Below are positions 16,258 through 24,819 of a stretch of DNA of 64,000 bases, piece by piece. Origin of the DNA: Rhizobium bangladeshense. GTDB taxonomy: Bacteria; Pseudomonadota; Alphaproteobacteria; Rhizobiales; Rhizobiaceae. The notes under the pieces were generated by a model. That model searched no databases and was not told the origin of the DNA. It was given only the letters and a program-made list of their open reading frames with translations. The DNA lies in NCBI RefSeq assembly GCF_017357245.1, contig NZ_CP071616.1, positions 221,864 to 285,863 of the forward strand. The letters are read 5' to 3'. Each line of letters starts with the position of its first letter. Position 1 is the stretch's first letter. The position numbers and the translations under genes are program-made.

Positions 16258-16305
16258 ACCCGCATCGAGCCATCACCCACAACACGAACCAGGAGAACCC
16301 TGCGA

Positions 16306-17079
16306 ATGAAACTGCTCCCCACGCTTTTCGCCGGCGTCGCATTAGCGCTTTCCGCCGTCGCGGCACAGGCCGACGTCCGCTTCGGCGTCATGAATGAATC
16401 TTATCCGCCCTTCTTTGCCAAGGACGCTTCGGGCCAGTGGCAGGGATGGGAAATCGATCTGATGAATGCCGTCTGCGAAGAGATGAAGGAGAAGTGCTCG
16501 ATCGTCGAGATCTCCTGGGACGGCCTCATTCCGGCTCTTGAGAGCAAGAAGTTCGACGTGATCTGGTCGTCGATGTCGAACACTGCCGAACGTTCGAAGG
16601 TGATCGACTTCACCGACAAATATTACAACACGCCGAGCACCCTGATCGGCCCCAAGGACCTGAAGCCAGGCGCCACGGCAGAGGACGTGAAGGGCAAGAC
16701 TATCGGCATCCAGGTGTCGACCATCCAGTCGGAATATTACAAGAAGTATTTTGCCGCCGTCGCCGAGGAAAAGACCTACCAGACGCTCGACGAGGCTTTT
16801 CAGGACCTTTCTTCCGGCCGCATCGACTATGTCTTTGGCGATTCGCTGGCGCTTGACGCCTTCCTGAAAAGCGATGCCGGAAAGGATTGCTGCGCCAACA
16901 TGGGAGATGTCACCGACGACAAGGAGATCCTCGGAGCCGGCGTTTCAGGCGGCCTGCGCAAGGAAGATACCGAATTGAAAGCCAAGCTGAACAAGGCAAT
17001 CGCGGCAGTGCGCGCCAACGGTCAGTACGACGCGGTTACCAAGAAATACTTCGACTTCGATATTTACGGCGCGAAGTAA
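16306..17079 (+). CDS. Amino acid ABC transporter solute-binding protein
   Basis: 257-aa periplasmic protein of SBP_bac_3 type. It has a signal peptide at about 1-22 (LLPTLFAGVALALSAVAAQA), then FGVMNESYPPFFAKDASGQWQGWEIDLMNA at the start of the mature protein. The lobe-2 motif VKGKTIGIQVSTIQSEYY and the hinge region SGRIDYVFGDSLALDAFL are also visible. It binds the amino acid for the flanking transporter. A CC pair (about 196) is unusual for the family and might form a disulphide with the Cys near 58. Given the methyltransferase at the operon end, S-methylmethionine or another sulfur amino acid is a reasonable substrate guess. Confidence 0.9.
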   Translation: MKLLPTLFAGVALALSAVAAQADVRFGVMNESYPPFFAKDASGQWQGWEIDLMNAVCEEMKEKCSIVEISWDGLIPALESKKFDVIWSSMSNTAERSKVIDFTDKYYNTPSTLIGPKDLKPGATAEDVKGKTIGIQVSTIQSEYYKKYFAAVAEEKTYQTLDEAFQDLSSGRIDYVFGDSLALDAFLKSDAGKDCCANMGDVTDDKEILGAGVSGGLRKEDTELKAKLNKAIAAVRANGQYDAVTKKYFDFDIYGAK

Positions 17080-17091
17080 GCAGTCCTGATA

Positions 17092-17817
17092 ATGGCGACC
17101 GCGCAGCAAGGAATTCTGGACCTCCTTTCCCCCTCTCCTCCGGGATGGGGCGGCGTTCTCTTGGCAGGTGCGGTCTCCACGGTCGCCATCTCGGCCTGCG
17201 CCTTCGCCGTCGGTCTGCTGCTCGGCACGGGCGGCGCGCTTGGAAAGCTTTCCGGCAACCCTGTGCTCCGCCTGCTGATCGATCTCTATACGACAGTCAT
17301 TCGCGCCGTTCCCGAGCTGATCCTGATCGTCGGGCTCTATTATGCCGGCACCGATGGCGTCAACCGGCTGCTGGCTGCGCTGGACCTGCCGCCGGTCGAG
17401 GTGAACGGCTTCGTCGCGGGCGTCGCCGTTCTGGGTTTCGTGCAGGGCGCCTATATGACCGAGGTGCTGCGCGGTGCGATCCTTGCCATTCCCCTCGGCC
17501 AGATCGAGGCCGCCAAGGCTTTCGGCATGGGCCCGGTGCTCCGCTTCCGTCGCGTCCTCTTGCCGGCGCTGTTGCCGAACGCGCTGCCGGGCCTTGCCAA
17601 CCTGTGGATGTCGGTGACCAAGGACAGCGCGCTCGTCGCGGTCGTCGGCTACCAGGAACTGGCGCTCGCCACCCGGCTCGCCGGGGCGAGCACCAAGCAC
17701 TACTTCGTCTTTTTCCTCGCTTCGGCTCTTCTCTACCTCGCCATCACCCTTGTTTCCAACGTCGCCTTCAAGCTGATCGAAAGTCGGGTGCGGCGGGGAC
17801 AGCCGCGCCTTGCCTGA
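17092..17817 (+). CDS. Amino acid ABC transporter permease (HisQ-like)
   Basis: 241-aa inner-membrane permease with about five helices and the BPD_transp_1 coupling motif LGQIEAAKAFGMGPVLRFRRVLLPALLPNALPG. The N-terminal half carries the HisQ-type LLIDLYTTVIRAVPELILIVGLYYAG. It starts 12 bases after the solute-binding protein stop and is followed within about 13 bases by the second permease. Together the two make the heterodimeric channel. Confidence 0.92.
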   Translation: MATAQQGILDLLSPSPPGWGGVLLAGAVSTVAISACAFAVGLLLGTGGALGKLSGNPVLRLLIDLYTTVIRAVPELILIVGLYYAGTDGVNRLLAALDLPPVEVNGFVAGVAVLGFVQGAYMTEVLRGAILAIPLGQIEAAKAFGMGPVLRFRRVLLPALLPNALPGLANLWMSVTKDSALVAVVGYQELALATRLAGASTKHYFVFFLASALLYLAITLVSNVAFKLIESRVRRGQPRLA

Positions 17818-17830
17818 AGAGACCGCACTC

Positions 17831-18520
17831 ATGAATTTTACCTGGATCTCTTCCTATTGGGCGCTTCTCCTGACGGGTGCCTGGCAGACAGTGTCGCTGC
17901 TGGTGATCTCCGTCACGTTCGGCTTCGTCATCGCCATAGGCCTTGCTTTCGCGCAGGTCAGCGGAGGCAGGATTACCAAGCTCCTTGCCCGCGGCTACTG
18001 CACTTTCTTCCGCGGCACGCCGCTGCTGATCCAGCTTTGGCTCCTCTATTATGGGGTCGGCTCGCTGCTGCCCATGATCCCCGGCATCCGCCAGAGCCTG
18101 TTGTGGCCGGTTCTGCGCGAGGGCTTTTTCTTCGCTTCCGTCAGCTTCACGCTGAATTACGCGGCCTATGAGGCCGAGGTGCTGCGCGGTGCCCTGCTTG
18201 CCGTTCCCAAGGGCGAGCTCGAGGCCGGTCGGGCCTTCGGGCTCTCGCCCTGGAAACTCATCCGCCGCATCTGGCTGCCACGCGCCATTCGCATCGCCCT
18301 TCCGACCATTGCCGGGGAGATCGTCATGCAGCTCAAGGCCACCCCGCTTGCCTTCACGGTGACGGTGATGGATCTCTACGCCGTTGCCAACAAGGTTCGC
18401 CAGGACACGCTGCTCGTCTACGAACCGCTCATCGTCGTCACCCTCTTCTATCTTGCTCTGACCGCAGTGATCGCACGCGTCTTTCGAGGTCTCGAAGCGC
18501 AGGTGCCGGTTCGCCGCTAG
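17831..18520 (+). CDS. Amino acid ABC transporter permease (HisM-like)
   Basis: 229-aa permease starting at the ATG at 17831 after GAAGAG; an in-frame TTG at 17810 that overlaps the upstream gene is less likely. It has five hydrophobic segments, the HisM-type YCTFFRGTPLLIQLWLLYYG and the coupling loop LEAGRAFGLSPWKLIRRIWLPRAIRIALP. It pairs with the HisQ-like permease. Position before the methyltransferase gene (77 bases downstream) keeps it in the same probable transcript. Confidence 0.92.
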   Translation: MNFTWISSYWALLLTGAWQTVSLLVISVTFGFVIAIGLAFAQVSGGRITKLLARGYCTFFRGTPLLIQLWLLYYGVGSLLPMIPGIRQSLLWPVLREGFFFASVSFTLNYAAYEAEVLRGALLAVPKGELEAGRAFGLSPWKLIRRIWLPRAIRIALPTIAGEIVMQLKATPLAFTVTVMDLYAVANKVRQDTLLVYEPLIVVTLFYLALTAVIARVFRGLEAQVPVRR

Positions 18521-18596
18521 GCCAAGAAAAGCTCGCCACTTTGTATTGAAAGCCCGCCGCCGCCAATGGCGCGACAGCCTGAATGGAGACTACCTC

Positions 18597-19505
18597 ATGA
18601 GCACAACGCGAATTCTCGATGGCGGCATGAGCCGCGAGCTTCTGCGGCTGGGCGCCGAACTGAAGCAGCCCGAATGGTCGGCGCTGGCGCTGATGAATTC
18701 GCCGGAGATCGTGCGCGAAGTGCACCAGGAATTCATCGCCGCCGGCTCCGAGATCATCACGACGAACAGCTATGCGCTCGTGCCCTTCCATATCGGCGAA
18801 CACCGCTTTCGGCAGGAGGGGCCAGCGCTCATCCGTCTTGCCGGTCGCCTGGCGCGCGAGGCCGCCGAGGGCGTCACCGGCCGGAAGGTGCAGGTCGCCG
18901 GTTCGCTGCCGCCGATCTTCGGCTCGTATGAGCCGCAGAATTTTCAGCCCGCCCAGGTGCAGGATTATCTGGAGGTGCTGGTCGAAAACCTCGCTCCTTT
19001 CGTCGACCTATGGCTCGGTGAGACTTTGAGCCTGATTGCCGAAGGCGAAGCCGTCCGCAAGGCGGTGGCGGCATCGGGCAAGCCGTTCTGGATTTCGTTC
19101 ACGCTGGCGGATGACGAGGCTGCGCTCAGGGGCGGCGCGCCGAAACTCCGCTCCGGCGAAAGCGTCGAGGACGCGGCGTCCTGGGCGGTTTCGTCGGGTG
19201 CGGCGGCTTTCCTGTTCAATTGCAGCAAGCCCGAGGTCATGCGGGGCGCGGTTGACACGGCGGCACGGGTGTTCCGGGAGAGAAATACTCAGATTGAAAT
19301 CGGCGTCTACGCCAACGCCTTCGAAGGGGAAACTGGCGAGCAGGCCGCCAATGAAGGCCTGCATGGCACCCGCGACGATCTGGATGACGATGCCTATTCG
19401 CGCTTCGCCTGCTCGTGGGCCGAAGCTGGCGCGACGATCATCGGCGGCTGCTGCGGCATCGGCGCCGCCCATATTCATCGCCTGACGAAGACGCTTTCCC
19501 GCTGA
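18597..19505 (+). CDS. Homocysteine S-methyltransferase family protein (MmuM-like)
   Basis: 302 aa from the ATG at 18597 (GGAGA upstream); an in-frame TTG at 18546 is rejected. The Pfam S-methyl_trans barrel is recognisable from LDGGMSRELLRLGAE at the start. The three zinc-binding Cys are present: one in LFNCSKPE and the pair in IIGGCCGIG near the C-terminus. Enzymes of this size, such as MmuM, transfer a methyl group from S-methylmethionine or SAM to homocysteine to give methionine in the cytoplasm. Encoded at the end of an amino acid ABC operon with an Lrp regulator, it probably uses the imported methyl donor. Substrate assignment is inference. Confidence 0.88.
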   Translation: MSTTRILDGGMSRELLRLGAELKQPEWSALALMNSPEIVREVHQEFIAAGSEIITTNSYALVPFHIGEHRFRQEGPALIRLAGRLAREAAEGVTGRKVQVAGSLPPIFGSYEPQNFQPAQVQDYLEVLVENLAPFVDLWLGETLSLIAEGEAVRKAVAASGKPFWISFTLADDEAALRGGAPKLRSGESVEDAASWAVSSGAAAFLFNCSKPEVMRGAVDTAARVFRERNTQIEIGVYANAFEGETGEQAANEGLHGTRDDLDDDAYSRFACSWAEAGATIIGGCCGIGAAHIHRLTKTLSR

Positions 19506-19668
19506 AGTGACATCTTGGCCGCGGGTAACGGCCCCCGTTGCCGCCGCTCAGCCCTTGATTGTTTCGAGCATATTCATGTGATCATGGCGCAAGTCGCTCA
19601 TTCCGCCTTCGCCGACGGCCGTCTGTCATTTCTTTCGCGAAGCTTGCCGTTCACCCATTCACCGCTTA

Positions 19669-19683
19669 TAGTCACAGTAGTCA
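19669..19683. promoter_or_regulatory. Direct TAGTCA repeat upstream of antitoxin gene
   Basis: TAGTCA occurs at 19669-19674 and 19678-19683, 9 bases apart, just before the antitoxin ribosome site (AGGAGG, 19692-19697). Toxin-antitoxin operons are usually autoregulated by antitoxin binding to short repeats here. Only the repeat is seen; binding is inferred. Confidence 0.3.
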
Positions 19684-19703
19684 TTCTGGTCAGGAGGTGG
19701 GCC

Positions 19704-19970
19704 ATGCAGTCATCACGGCAAGGCGACGAAAGCTGGACCGTCGCCAGCGCAAAGGCGAAGCTTTCCGAAGTGATCGAACGCGCGCAATCCGCGCCGCAGA
19801 CTATTACACGCAACGGCAAGCCGAGCGTGGTCGTCGTCTCTGCGGAGGAATGGCAACGGAAGATCGCCCGCAAGGGGACGCTGGCCGAATTTCTGATGGA
19901 GTCACCGCTGCGTGGAGCCGATCTGGATCTCGAGCGTCAACGCGACGAACCGCGCGATAGCGGATTGTGA
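19704..19970 (+). CDS. Phd/YefM-family antitoxin
   Basis: 88-aa protein starting at the ATG behind AGGAGG at 19692-19697. It has the prevent-host-death fold: SWTVASAKAKLSEVIERAQ at the N-terminus and ITRNGKPSVVVVSAEEWQR in the middle, followed by a charged tail that should wrap the toxin. It overlaps the PIN toxin start by 4 bases (GTGA). It neutralises the toxin and probably represses its own promoter. Confidence 0.92.
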   Translation: MQSSRQGDESWTVASAKAKLSEVIERAQSAPQTITRNGKPSVVVVSAEEWQRKIARKGTLAEFLMESPLRGADLDLERQRDEPRDSGL

Positions 19971-20389
19971 GACTTCTGCTGGACACCAACGTCCTGTCTG
20001 AGGTCACGAAGCCGAACCCCGATGTGCGCGTCCTGGGGTGGCTGGGTGGGCTCGACGAGGATCGCTCCTTCATCAGCGTCGTGTCGGTCGCAGAAATCCG
20101 GCGCGGTGTCACCCTGATGGACAATGGACGAAAACGTGACGTGCTGGCCGATTGGCTTGCCCGCGATCTGCCGCAGCGTTTCGAGCGGCGCATCATCCCA
20201 GTGGACGAAGCGGTGGCCTTGGCTTGGGGAGATCTGATGGGCCACGCAAAGCGGAACGGCCGCGGCCTTTCGTCGATGGACGGCCTGATCGCCGCGACCG
20301 CGATTGCTCACGATCTCACCCTTGCGACGCGCAACACCGGGGATTTCGAAGGTTTTGGGATCGAGCTCGTCGATCCATGGGTCGGGTGA
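19967..20389 (+). CDS. PIN-domain toxin, VapC/FitB type
   Basis: 140-aa PIN ribonuclease starting at a GTG overlapping the antitoxin stop. Acidic residues are in place: LLDTNVLSEV (first Asp), SVAEIRRG (Glu), SSMDGLIAATAIAH (Asp) and TRNTGDFEGFG (late Asp). Such toxins cut tRNA or other structured RNA in the cytoplasm when free of antitoxin. All catalytic positions look intact, so the module is likely functional. It ends 76 bases before the convergent sulfonate ATPase gene. Confidence 0.92.
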   Translation: MRLLLDTNVLSEVTKPNPDVRVLGWLGGLDEDRSFISVVSVAEIRRGVTLMDNGRKRDVLADWLARDLPQRFERRIIPVDEAVALAWGDLMGHAKRNGRGLSSMDGLIAATAIAHDLTLATRNTGDFEGFGIELVDPWVG

Positions 20390-20429
20390 AACGCTGCTGA
20401 TCCGCGAGATTGATACCCGTCAGCGGGTA

Positions 20430-20457
20430 GAGGCGGACGGCACAGGCCGCCCGCCTC
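20430..20457. terminator. Stem-loop between convergent PIN toxin and sulfonate ATPase genes
   Basis: GAGGCGGACGG can pair with CCGCCCGCCTC (one A-C mismatch) around CACAGG. It lies between the two convergent stops (20389 and 20466). No T-run is visible, so it is a candidate bidirectional terminator only. Confidence 0.4.
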
Positions 20458-20465
20458 CGCAGCCG

Positions 20466-21236
20466 TCAATGCAGCCCAAACAGGTGCAGCAGTTCCTCGC
20501 GGTGCCGGACGAATTCCGGAGCGCTGCGATCGCGGGGACGCGGCAGATCGATTTCGATCAGGCGCGGCTCGCTTCCTTTTTCCCGGGGCAGGATCAGGAT
20601 CCGGTCGGCGAGATAAATCGCCTCCTCGAGATCGTGCGTGACGAGAATGGTCGTCACATCCTCATCGCGCCAGATCCGCGCGAGCTCCTGCTGCATGCCG
20701 ATCTTGGTCATCGCGTCGAGAGCGCCGAGCGGTTCGTCGAGCAATAGGATCTCGGGCTGGACGGCGAGCGCGCGAGCGATGCCGACGCGCTGCGCCATGC
20801 CGCCGGAGAGTTGCCGGGGATAGGCCGCTTCGAATTGCTGCAGACCGACGAGCTTGACATATCGGCGGGCTCGGTCCCTCGCCTGCTCGTGAGAGAGACC
20901 TCTTGTTTTCAGTCCGAAGGCGACATTGTCGAGCACGGTAAGCCAGGGAAGAAGGCGCGGCTCCTGGAAGATGACGGCGCGCTCGGCGCCGACGCCTCGC
21001 ATCACCTTACCGTCGACGAGCACTTCTCCGGTGTCGGACTCTTCCAGCCCCGCGAGAACCCTGAGCAGGGTCGTCTTGCCCGATCCGCTGGCGCCGACGA
21101 TGGCGAGGCTTTCGCCGGAGCGGACGTGGAGATTGATATCTTTGAGAACCTGCAGCGGTGTGCCGTTCAGCCTGTAGGATTTGGAGAGGTGACGGATGGT
21201 CACCTCTCCGCGGCGAATGTCCTCAGCGACGCTCAT
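20466..21236 (-). CDS. Sulfonate/nitrate-type ABC transporter ATPase
   Basis: 256-aa ATPase of the SsuB/TauB/NrtD group. It has Walker A GASGSGKTT (about 50), the group-specific AVIFQEPRLLPWLTVLDNV, signature LSGGMAQRVGIARAL, Walker B ILLLDEPLGALD and VTHDLEEA. It is the last gene of the minus-strand unit that starts with a flavin monooxygenase at 24482, and powers import through the SsuC-like permease. Its start lies 9 bases after the solute-binding protein stop. Confidence 0.92.
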   Translation of the reverse strand: MSVAEDIRRGEVTIRHLSKSYRLNGTPLQVLKDINLHVRSGESLAIVGASGSGKTTLLRVLAGLEESDTGEVLVDGKVMRGVGAERAVIFQEPRLLPWLTVLDNVAFGLKTRGLSHEQARDRARRYVKLVGLQQFEAAYPRQLSGGMAQRVGIARALAVQPEILLLDEPLGALDAMTKIGMQQELARIWRDEDVTTILVTHDLEEAIYLADRILILPREKGSEPRLIEIDLPRPRDRSAPEFVRHREELLHLFGLH

Positions 21237-21245
21237 CGCGGCTCC

Positions 21246-22229
21246 TCAATTGCTTGCCGGCTTGGCGTCGGCGGTAAAGAGAATATCCTTGGCCGCGAGC
21301 TGGCCTTGCTTCAGCTTGCCCTCGCGAACCAGGACGTCGATCCAGAACTGGATGTCGCGCTCGACCGGGAGACCGCCGGCGCGCACGCCGTAGCCGCGGA
21401 AATATTGCGCGATATCCGGGTTTTCGCCGCGCTCGGCGAGCGCTTTGGCCAGGATCTTCTTGGTGTCCTCAGGATGCTCACGGGCATAGTCGAGCGCGCG
21501 TGCCGACTGCTCGACAAAGATTTTCGAGGCTTCCGGGTGTTGCTTGATGAAATCGCGGCGCAGGACCACGAAGCCGCCGGCGATGTCGCCGAGCACGTCG
21601 GTATCATCGAAAACCGGGCGCAGCCCCCCGTTCTTCAGCGCCGCACCCTCGAAGGTCGTCTGCCAATAGCCAAAGGCGGCGATATCGACCTGCTTGGAGC
21701 GCAGCACCTGCTCGAGCTGGGGTCCGGGAACGACGACCTGGTTGGCGGAGTCGCTCGGCAGGCCGACTGAATGCAGGGCCTCGCGGATTGTATAGTCGAG
21801 ATGCGCACCGAGTGTATTGACCGCGATGCTCTTGCCGGCAATGTCCTTGATTGTTTTGATCGGGCTGTCTTCCAGTACGAAGAAGGTCGACTGAACCTCG
21901 TCATTGATGCCGTTCGAGGGATAGGCGGCGACGAAATCATTGCCGCCGATGATCGAATTGAGGACGGCGGAGGTGGCGGCGCTGCCGATCTCGACATCGC
22001 CCGACGCCAGGGCGATGAGGGAGGCCGGGCCGCCATGGGCATAGCCGACATTCTCCAGGGTGATGCCCGTGTCGTCGAAATATCCAAGTTCGGCGGCGAG
22101 CTCGTGGGCGGCAAGGCCCCCTTGGCTTGCGAGATAGCGCAGCTTCACCGCGTCGGTGGCTGCGGCCGGCGCGGCGAGACCGAGAGCGATCACGGCCGGC
22201 AGGAGAAGATTGCGGAGATGGTATGTCAT
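21246..22229 (-). CDS. Sulfonate-type ABC transporter solute-binding protein
   Basis: 327-aa periplasmic protein. A signal peptide covers about residues 1-24 (LLLPAVIALGLAAPAAA), followed by the SsuA/NMT1-like fold with LRYLASQGGLAAHELAAELG and DVEIGSAATSAVLNSI. The family binds aliphatic sulfonates, taurine, nitrate or related small molecules. Neighbouring monooxygenase and permease genes point to an organosulfur compound. It is the third gene of the four-gene unit; the permease stop is 38 bases upstream of its start. Confidence 0.88.
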   Translation of the reverse strand: MTYHLRNLLLPAVIALGLAAPAAATDAVKLRYLASQGGLAAHELAAELGYFDDTGITLENVGYAHGGPASLIALASGDVEIGSAATSAVLNSIIGGNDFVAAYPSNGINDEVQSTFFVLEDSPIKTIKDIAGKSIAVNTLGAHLDYTIREALHSVGLPSDSANQVVVPGPQLEQVLRSKQVDIAAFGYWQTTFEGAALKNGGLRPVFDDTDVLGDIAGGFVVLRRDFIKQHPEASKIFVEQSARALDYAREHPEDTKKILAKALAERGENPDIAQYFRGYGVRAGGLPVERDIQFWIDVLVREGKLKQGQLAAKDILFTADAKPASN

Positions 22230-22267
22230 GGGGTGTCCTTTCGGATGAGGAAAATCGATGGAAGCAG

Positions 22268-23119
22268 TCAGGTGCTCGGCTGAGACCAGCGGCAGAGACG
22301 GCGCTGCAGGAGAACGAGCAGCGCATTGGCGGCAAGCCCCAGAAAGGCGAGCAGCAGGATCGCCGCAAACATCAGCGGGATCTGGAAATTGTACTGGGCG
22401 TTCATCACCTGGAAGCCGATGCCCTTGTTGGCGCCGATCATCTCGGCAGCGATCAGCAGCAGAAGCGCAGTCGTCGCCGAAAGACGCAAGCCGACGAAAA
22501 TCGCCGGGACGGAGGCCGGCAAAATGACACGGCGGAAGACGGTGAGCGGCCCGGCGCCATAGGTGCGCGCCATCTCGATGAGCTTCTTGTCCACTTCCTT
22601 GACGCCGCCGATCGTGGAGAGCAGCACCGGAAACAGCGTCGCCCAGAAGATGACGAATATCTTGGAGGTTTCACCGAGCCCGAGCAGCAGGATGAAGACT
22701 GGATAGAGCGCCAGCGCCGAGGTCTGGCGGAAGAGCTGCAGGATCGGGTCGAGCGCCTGTTCAACCAAGCGAAACTGGCCCATGAACAGGCCGAGCGGAA
22801 TACCGACAGTGACGGCAAAGGCGAAAGCGGTTCCGGATCGCTGCAAGCTGATGGCGATGTCATCGAGCAAGGCGCCACTGGCAAGATTGGTCCACAGCGC
22901 CGACAGGATCACATTCAAGGGTGGGAAGACGGCGGGATTGACCCAGCCTCGGGTGCTCGACACTTGCCACAGCACGAGGAAGCTGATGAGCAGACCGTAG
23001 CGCGGCAGAAACGCTGCAAGCACTCCGCGCACATGGGAGGCGAGAGGGGAACTATTGCTTTTGCTGCTTCTCAACCGGCCGAAGCTTCTCGGAAGAGCTT
23101 GATTGATTTCGTAGGCCAT
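22268..23119 (-). CDS. Sulfonate-type ABC transporter permease
   Basis: 283 aa from the ATG at 23119, chosen because GAGGAG lies just upstream; a longer frame to 23275 would run into the monooxygenase gene. It is a BPD_transp_1 permease with about six helices. It has the SsuC/TauC-type coupling loop MARTYGAGPLTVFRRVILPASVPAIFVG and an N-terminal helix around PRYGLLISFLVLWQV. It starts 10 bases after the monooxygenase stop, so it is in the same transcript. Confidence 0.9.
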   Translation of the reverse strand: MAYEINQALPRSFGRLRSSKSNSSPLASHVRGVLAAFLPRYGLLISFLVLWQVSSTRGWVNPAVFPPLNVILSALWTNLASGALLDDIAISLQRSGTAFAFAVTVGIPLGLFMGQFRLVEQALDPILQLFRQTSALALYPVFILLLGLGETSKIFVIFWATLFPVLLSTIGGVKEVDKKLIEMARTYGAGPLTVFRRVILPASVPAIFVGLRLSATTALLLLIAAEMIGANKGIGFQVMNAQYNFQIPLMFAAILLLAFLGLAANALLVLLQRRLCRWSQPST

Positions 23120-23129
23120 GGATTTCTCC

Positions 23130-24482
23130 TCACTCCGCTGCCTCAAGGACGGCGCGTCCGGCAGTCCAGCGGTTTGTCGGGAAAGGCAGGCCGAGGTTTT
23201 CCCGGAGCGTCTTGCCTTCATAGGCCGTGCGGAACAGTCCGCGGCGCTGGAGTTCCGGAATAACGAGATCGACAAAGTCGTCGAGCGCCGTCGGCAGCCA
23301 GGGCGGCAAAATGTTGAAGCCGTCGGCCGCTTCGTTTTCGAACCATGTCTGCAGCGTATCGGCGATCTGCTCGGCCGTGCCGACGATCGTGTAGTGACCG
23401 CGAGCCGATGCGATCCACTGATAGAGTTGGCGGATGGTGAAGTTGTTTTCGTCTGCGATCTGGCGGATGAGGGCCTGGCGGCTCTTCATGCCTTCCGTCG
23501 GCGGTGCCGGGGGAAGAGGCCCGTCGAGATCGTAACCGTGCAGGTCGAGCGTACCGCCGGTCAGGCCGTTGAGGAGGCCGATCCCGTCTTCTTCAAGGAT
23601 GAGCGAGGTCAGGCGATCATACTTCTCGCGTGCCTCGGCCTCGGTCCGGCCGACGAAGGCAGATACGCCGGGCATGACCAGGATATGATCGGGGTTGCGG
23701 CCGAGGCTGCGGGCGCGCGCCTTGATATCCCGATAGAACTCCTGGGCGGTTTCGATATGCTGGTGGGCGGTGAAGATGACCTCAGCCGTCGCGGCGGCGA
23801 GCCCGCGTCCGTCTTCCGACTGTCCTGCCTGCACGATAACGGGGTGCCCCTGCGGCGAGCGCGAGACGTTGAGCGGACCGCGCACGCTGAAATGCTCCCC
23901 GCGGTGGTCAGTGTCATGCAGCTTCGCCGGATCGAAGAAGACGCCGGTCTTCTTGTCGCGTATGAACGCGTCATCCTCGAAGCTTTCCCAGAGTTGGCGG
24001 ACGACGTCGACATGCTCAGCGGCGCGGCGATATCGCTCGGCATGCGGCAGCTGCGTTTCGCGGTTGAAATTCTGCGCCGTGAGGTCGCCCGTTGTGGTGA
24101 CGACGTTCCAGCCGGCACGGCCTCCCGAAATCAGATCCAGCGAGGCGAACTTGCGGGCGGTCGTATAAGGCTCCTCATAGGTGGTCGAGGAGGTCGCTAT
24201 AAAGCCGAGATTGGTGGTGAGGGGCGCAAGGGCGGAGAACAGGGTGACCGGCTCGAAGCCGGCCACCCGGGCGTTACCGCCTTCACGCGCTCCGCCGAAA
24301 CCGACCGCCAATCCATCGGCCAGGAAGTAGGCATCGAACAGGCCGCGCTCCGCCGTCAGTGCGAGCTGCTTGTGAAACTCGAAACTGGTCGCGCCGTCGA
24401 CCGGCTGGTCGGGATGCCGCCACGATGCAACATGCTGTCCACCGCCGGGAAGAAATGCCCCAAGTCTGATTTTCCGCGTCAT
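23130..24482 (-). CDS. FMNH2-dependent monooxygenase, NtaA/SnaA/DszA family
   Basis: 450 aa from the ATG at 24482 (GGAGAGGA upstream); the frame continues to 24557 but that extension is not needed. It is a luciferase-like (LLM) flavin oxidoreductase: it starts with RKIRLGAFLPGGGQHVASWR and contains YTTARKFASLDLISGGRAGWNVVTT, a hallmark of the NtaA/DszA branch. These enzymes use reduced FMN from a separate reductase to oxidise chelators, sulfones or sulfides. No flavin reductase gene is nearby, so the reductant must come from elsewhere. With the SsuABC-like genes downstream, use of an organosulfur compound is likely; the exact substrate is unknown. Confidence 0.9.
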   Translation of the reverse strand: MTRKIRLGAFLPGGGQHVASWRHPDQPVDGATSFEFHKQLALTAERGLFDAYFLADGLAVGFGGAREGGNARVAGFEPVTLFSALAPLTTNLGFIATSSTTYEEPYTTARKFASLDLISGGRAGWNVVTTTGDLTAQNFNRETQLPHAERYRRAAEHVDVVRQLWESFEDDAFIRDKKTGVFFDPAKLHDTDHRGEHFSVRGPLNVSRSPQGHPVIVQAGQSEDGRGLAAATAEVIFTAHQHIETAQEFYRDIKARARSLGRNPDHILVMPGVSAFVGRTEAEAREKYDRLTSLILEEDGIGLLNGLTGGTLDLHGYDLDGPLPPAPPTEGMKSRQALIRQIADENNFTIRQLYQWIASARGHYTIVGTAEQIADTLQTWFENEAADGFNILPPWLPTALDDFVDLVIPELQRRGLFRTAYEGKTLRENLGLPFPTNRWTAGRAVLEAAE

Positions 24483-24568
24483 CTGCGTCCTCTCCGTTCG
24501 CCGGCGACAGCCGGCCTTGCCGAAGAGCAAGGCAGAAATATCTGTCGCTGAGGACATCAGAATACGTA

Positions 24569-24587
24569 CTCTATAAATTTAATAGAG
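24569..24587. promoter_or_regulatory. Inverted repeat upstream of the monooxygenase operon
   Basis: CTCTAT (24569-24574) and ATAGAG (24582-24587) flank AAATTTA, 87 bases before the chosen monooxygenase start. This AT-rich dyad is the most operator-like element in the 337-base gap to the IclR gene (24483-24819), in which I see no other gene. It may be the site of a sulfur-responsive or local regulator. Confidence 0.45.
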
Positions 24588-24819
24588 AAACTTCATTCCG
24601 TAGTTTCGGGAGAAGGGTGAATAGATTTGCGGGATTGGACTGAATCCCGAAATCAACATTGGAGCGCACAACAGCACATGGCTCGTCCTGCGACGGCTCT
24701 TCGACCTGCACGCGGCACAGAACCAGCGCGAGAGTGCTATTATTAAAGTAAGCACGCAGCGCGGTGCGGCTTCCGCAGGAAGTCAGGCCCGCGATTAATA
24801 CGTGTTCGCGTCCGGGGTG

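Noticed and set aside
22127..23263. Long plus-strand frame over the sulfonate permease gene
   Set aside because: Antisense shadow with low-complexity charged composition; the minus-strand permease is clearly real.
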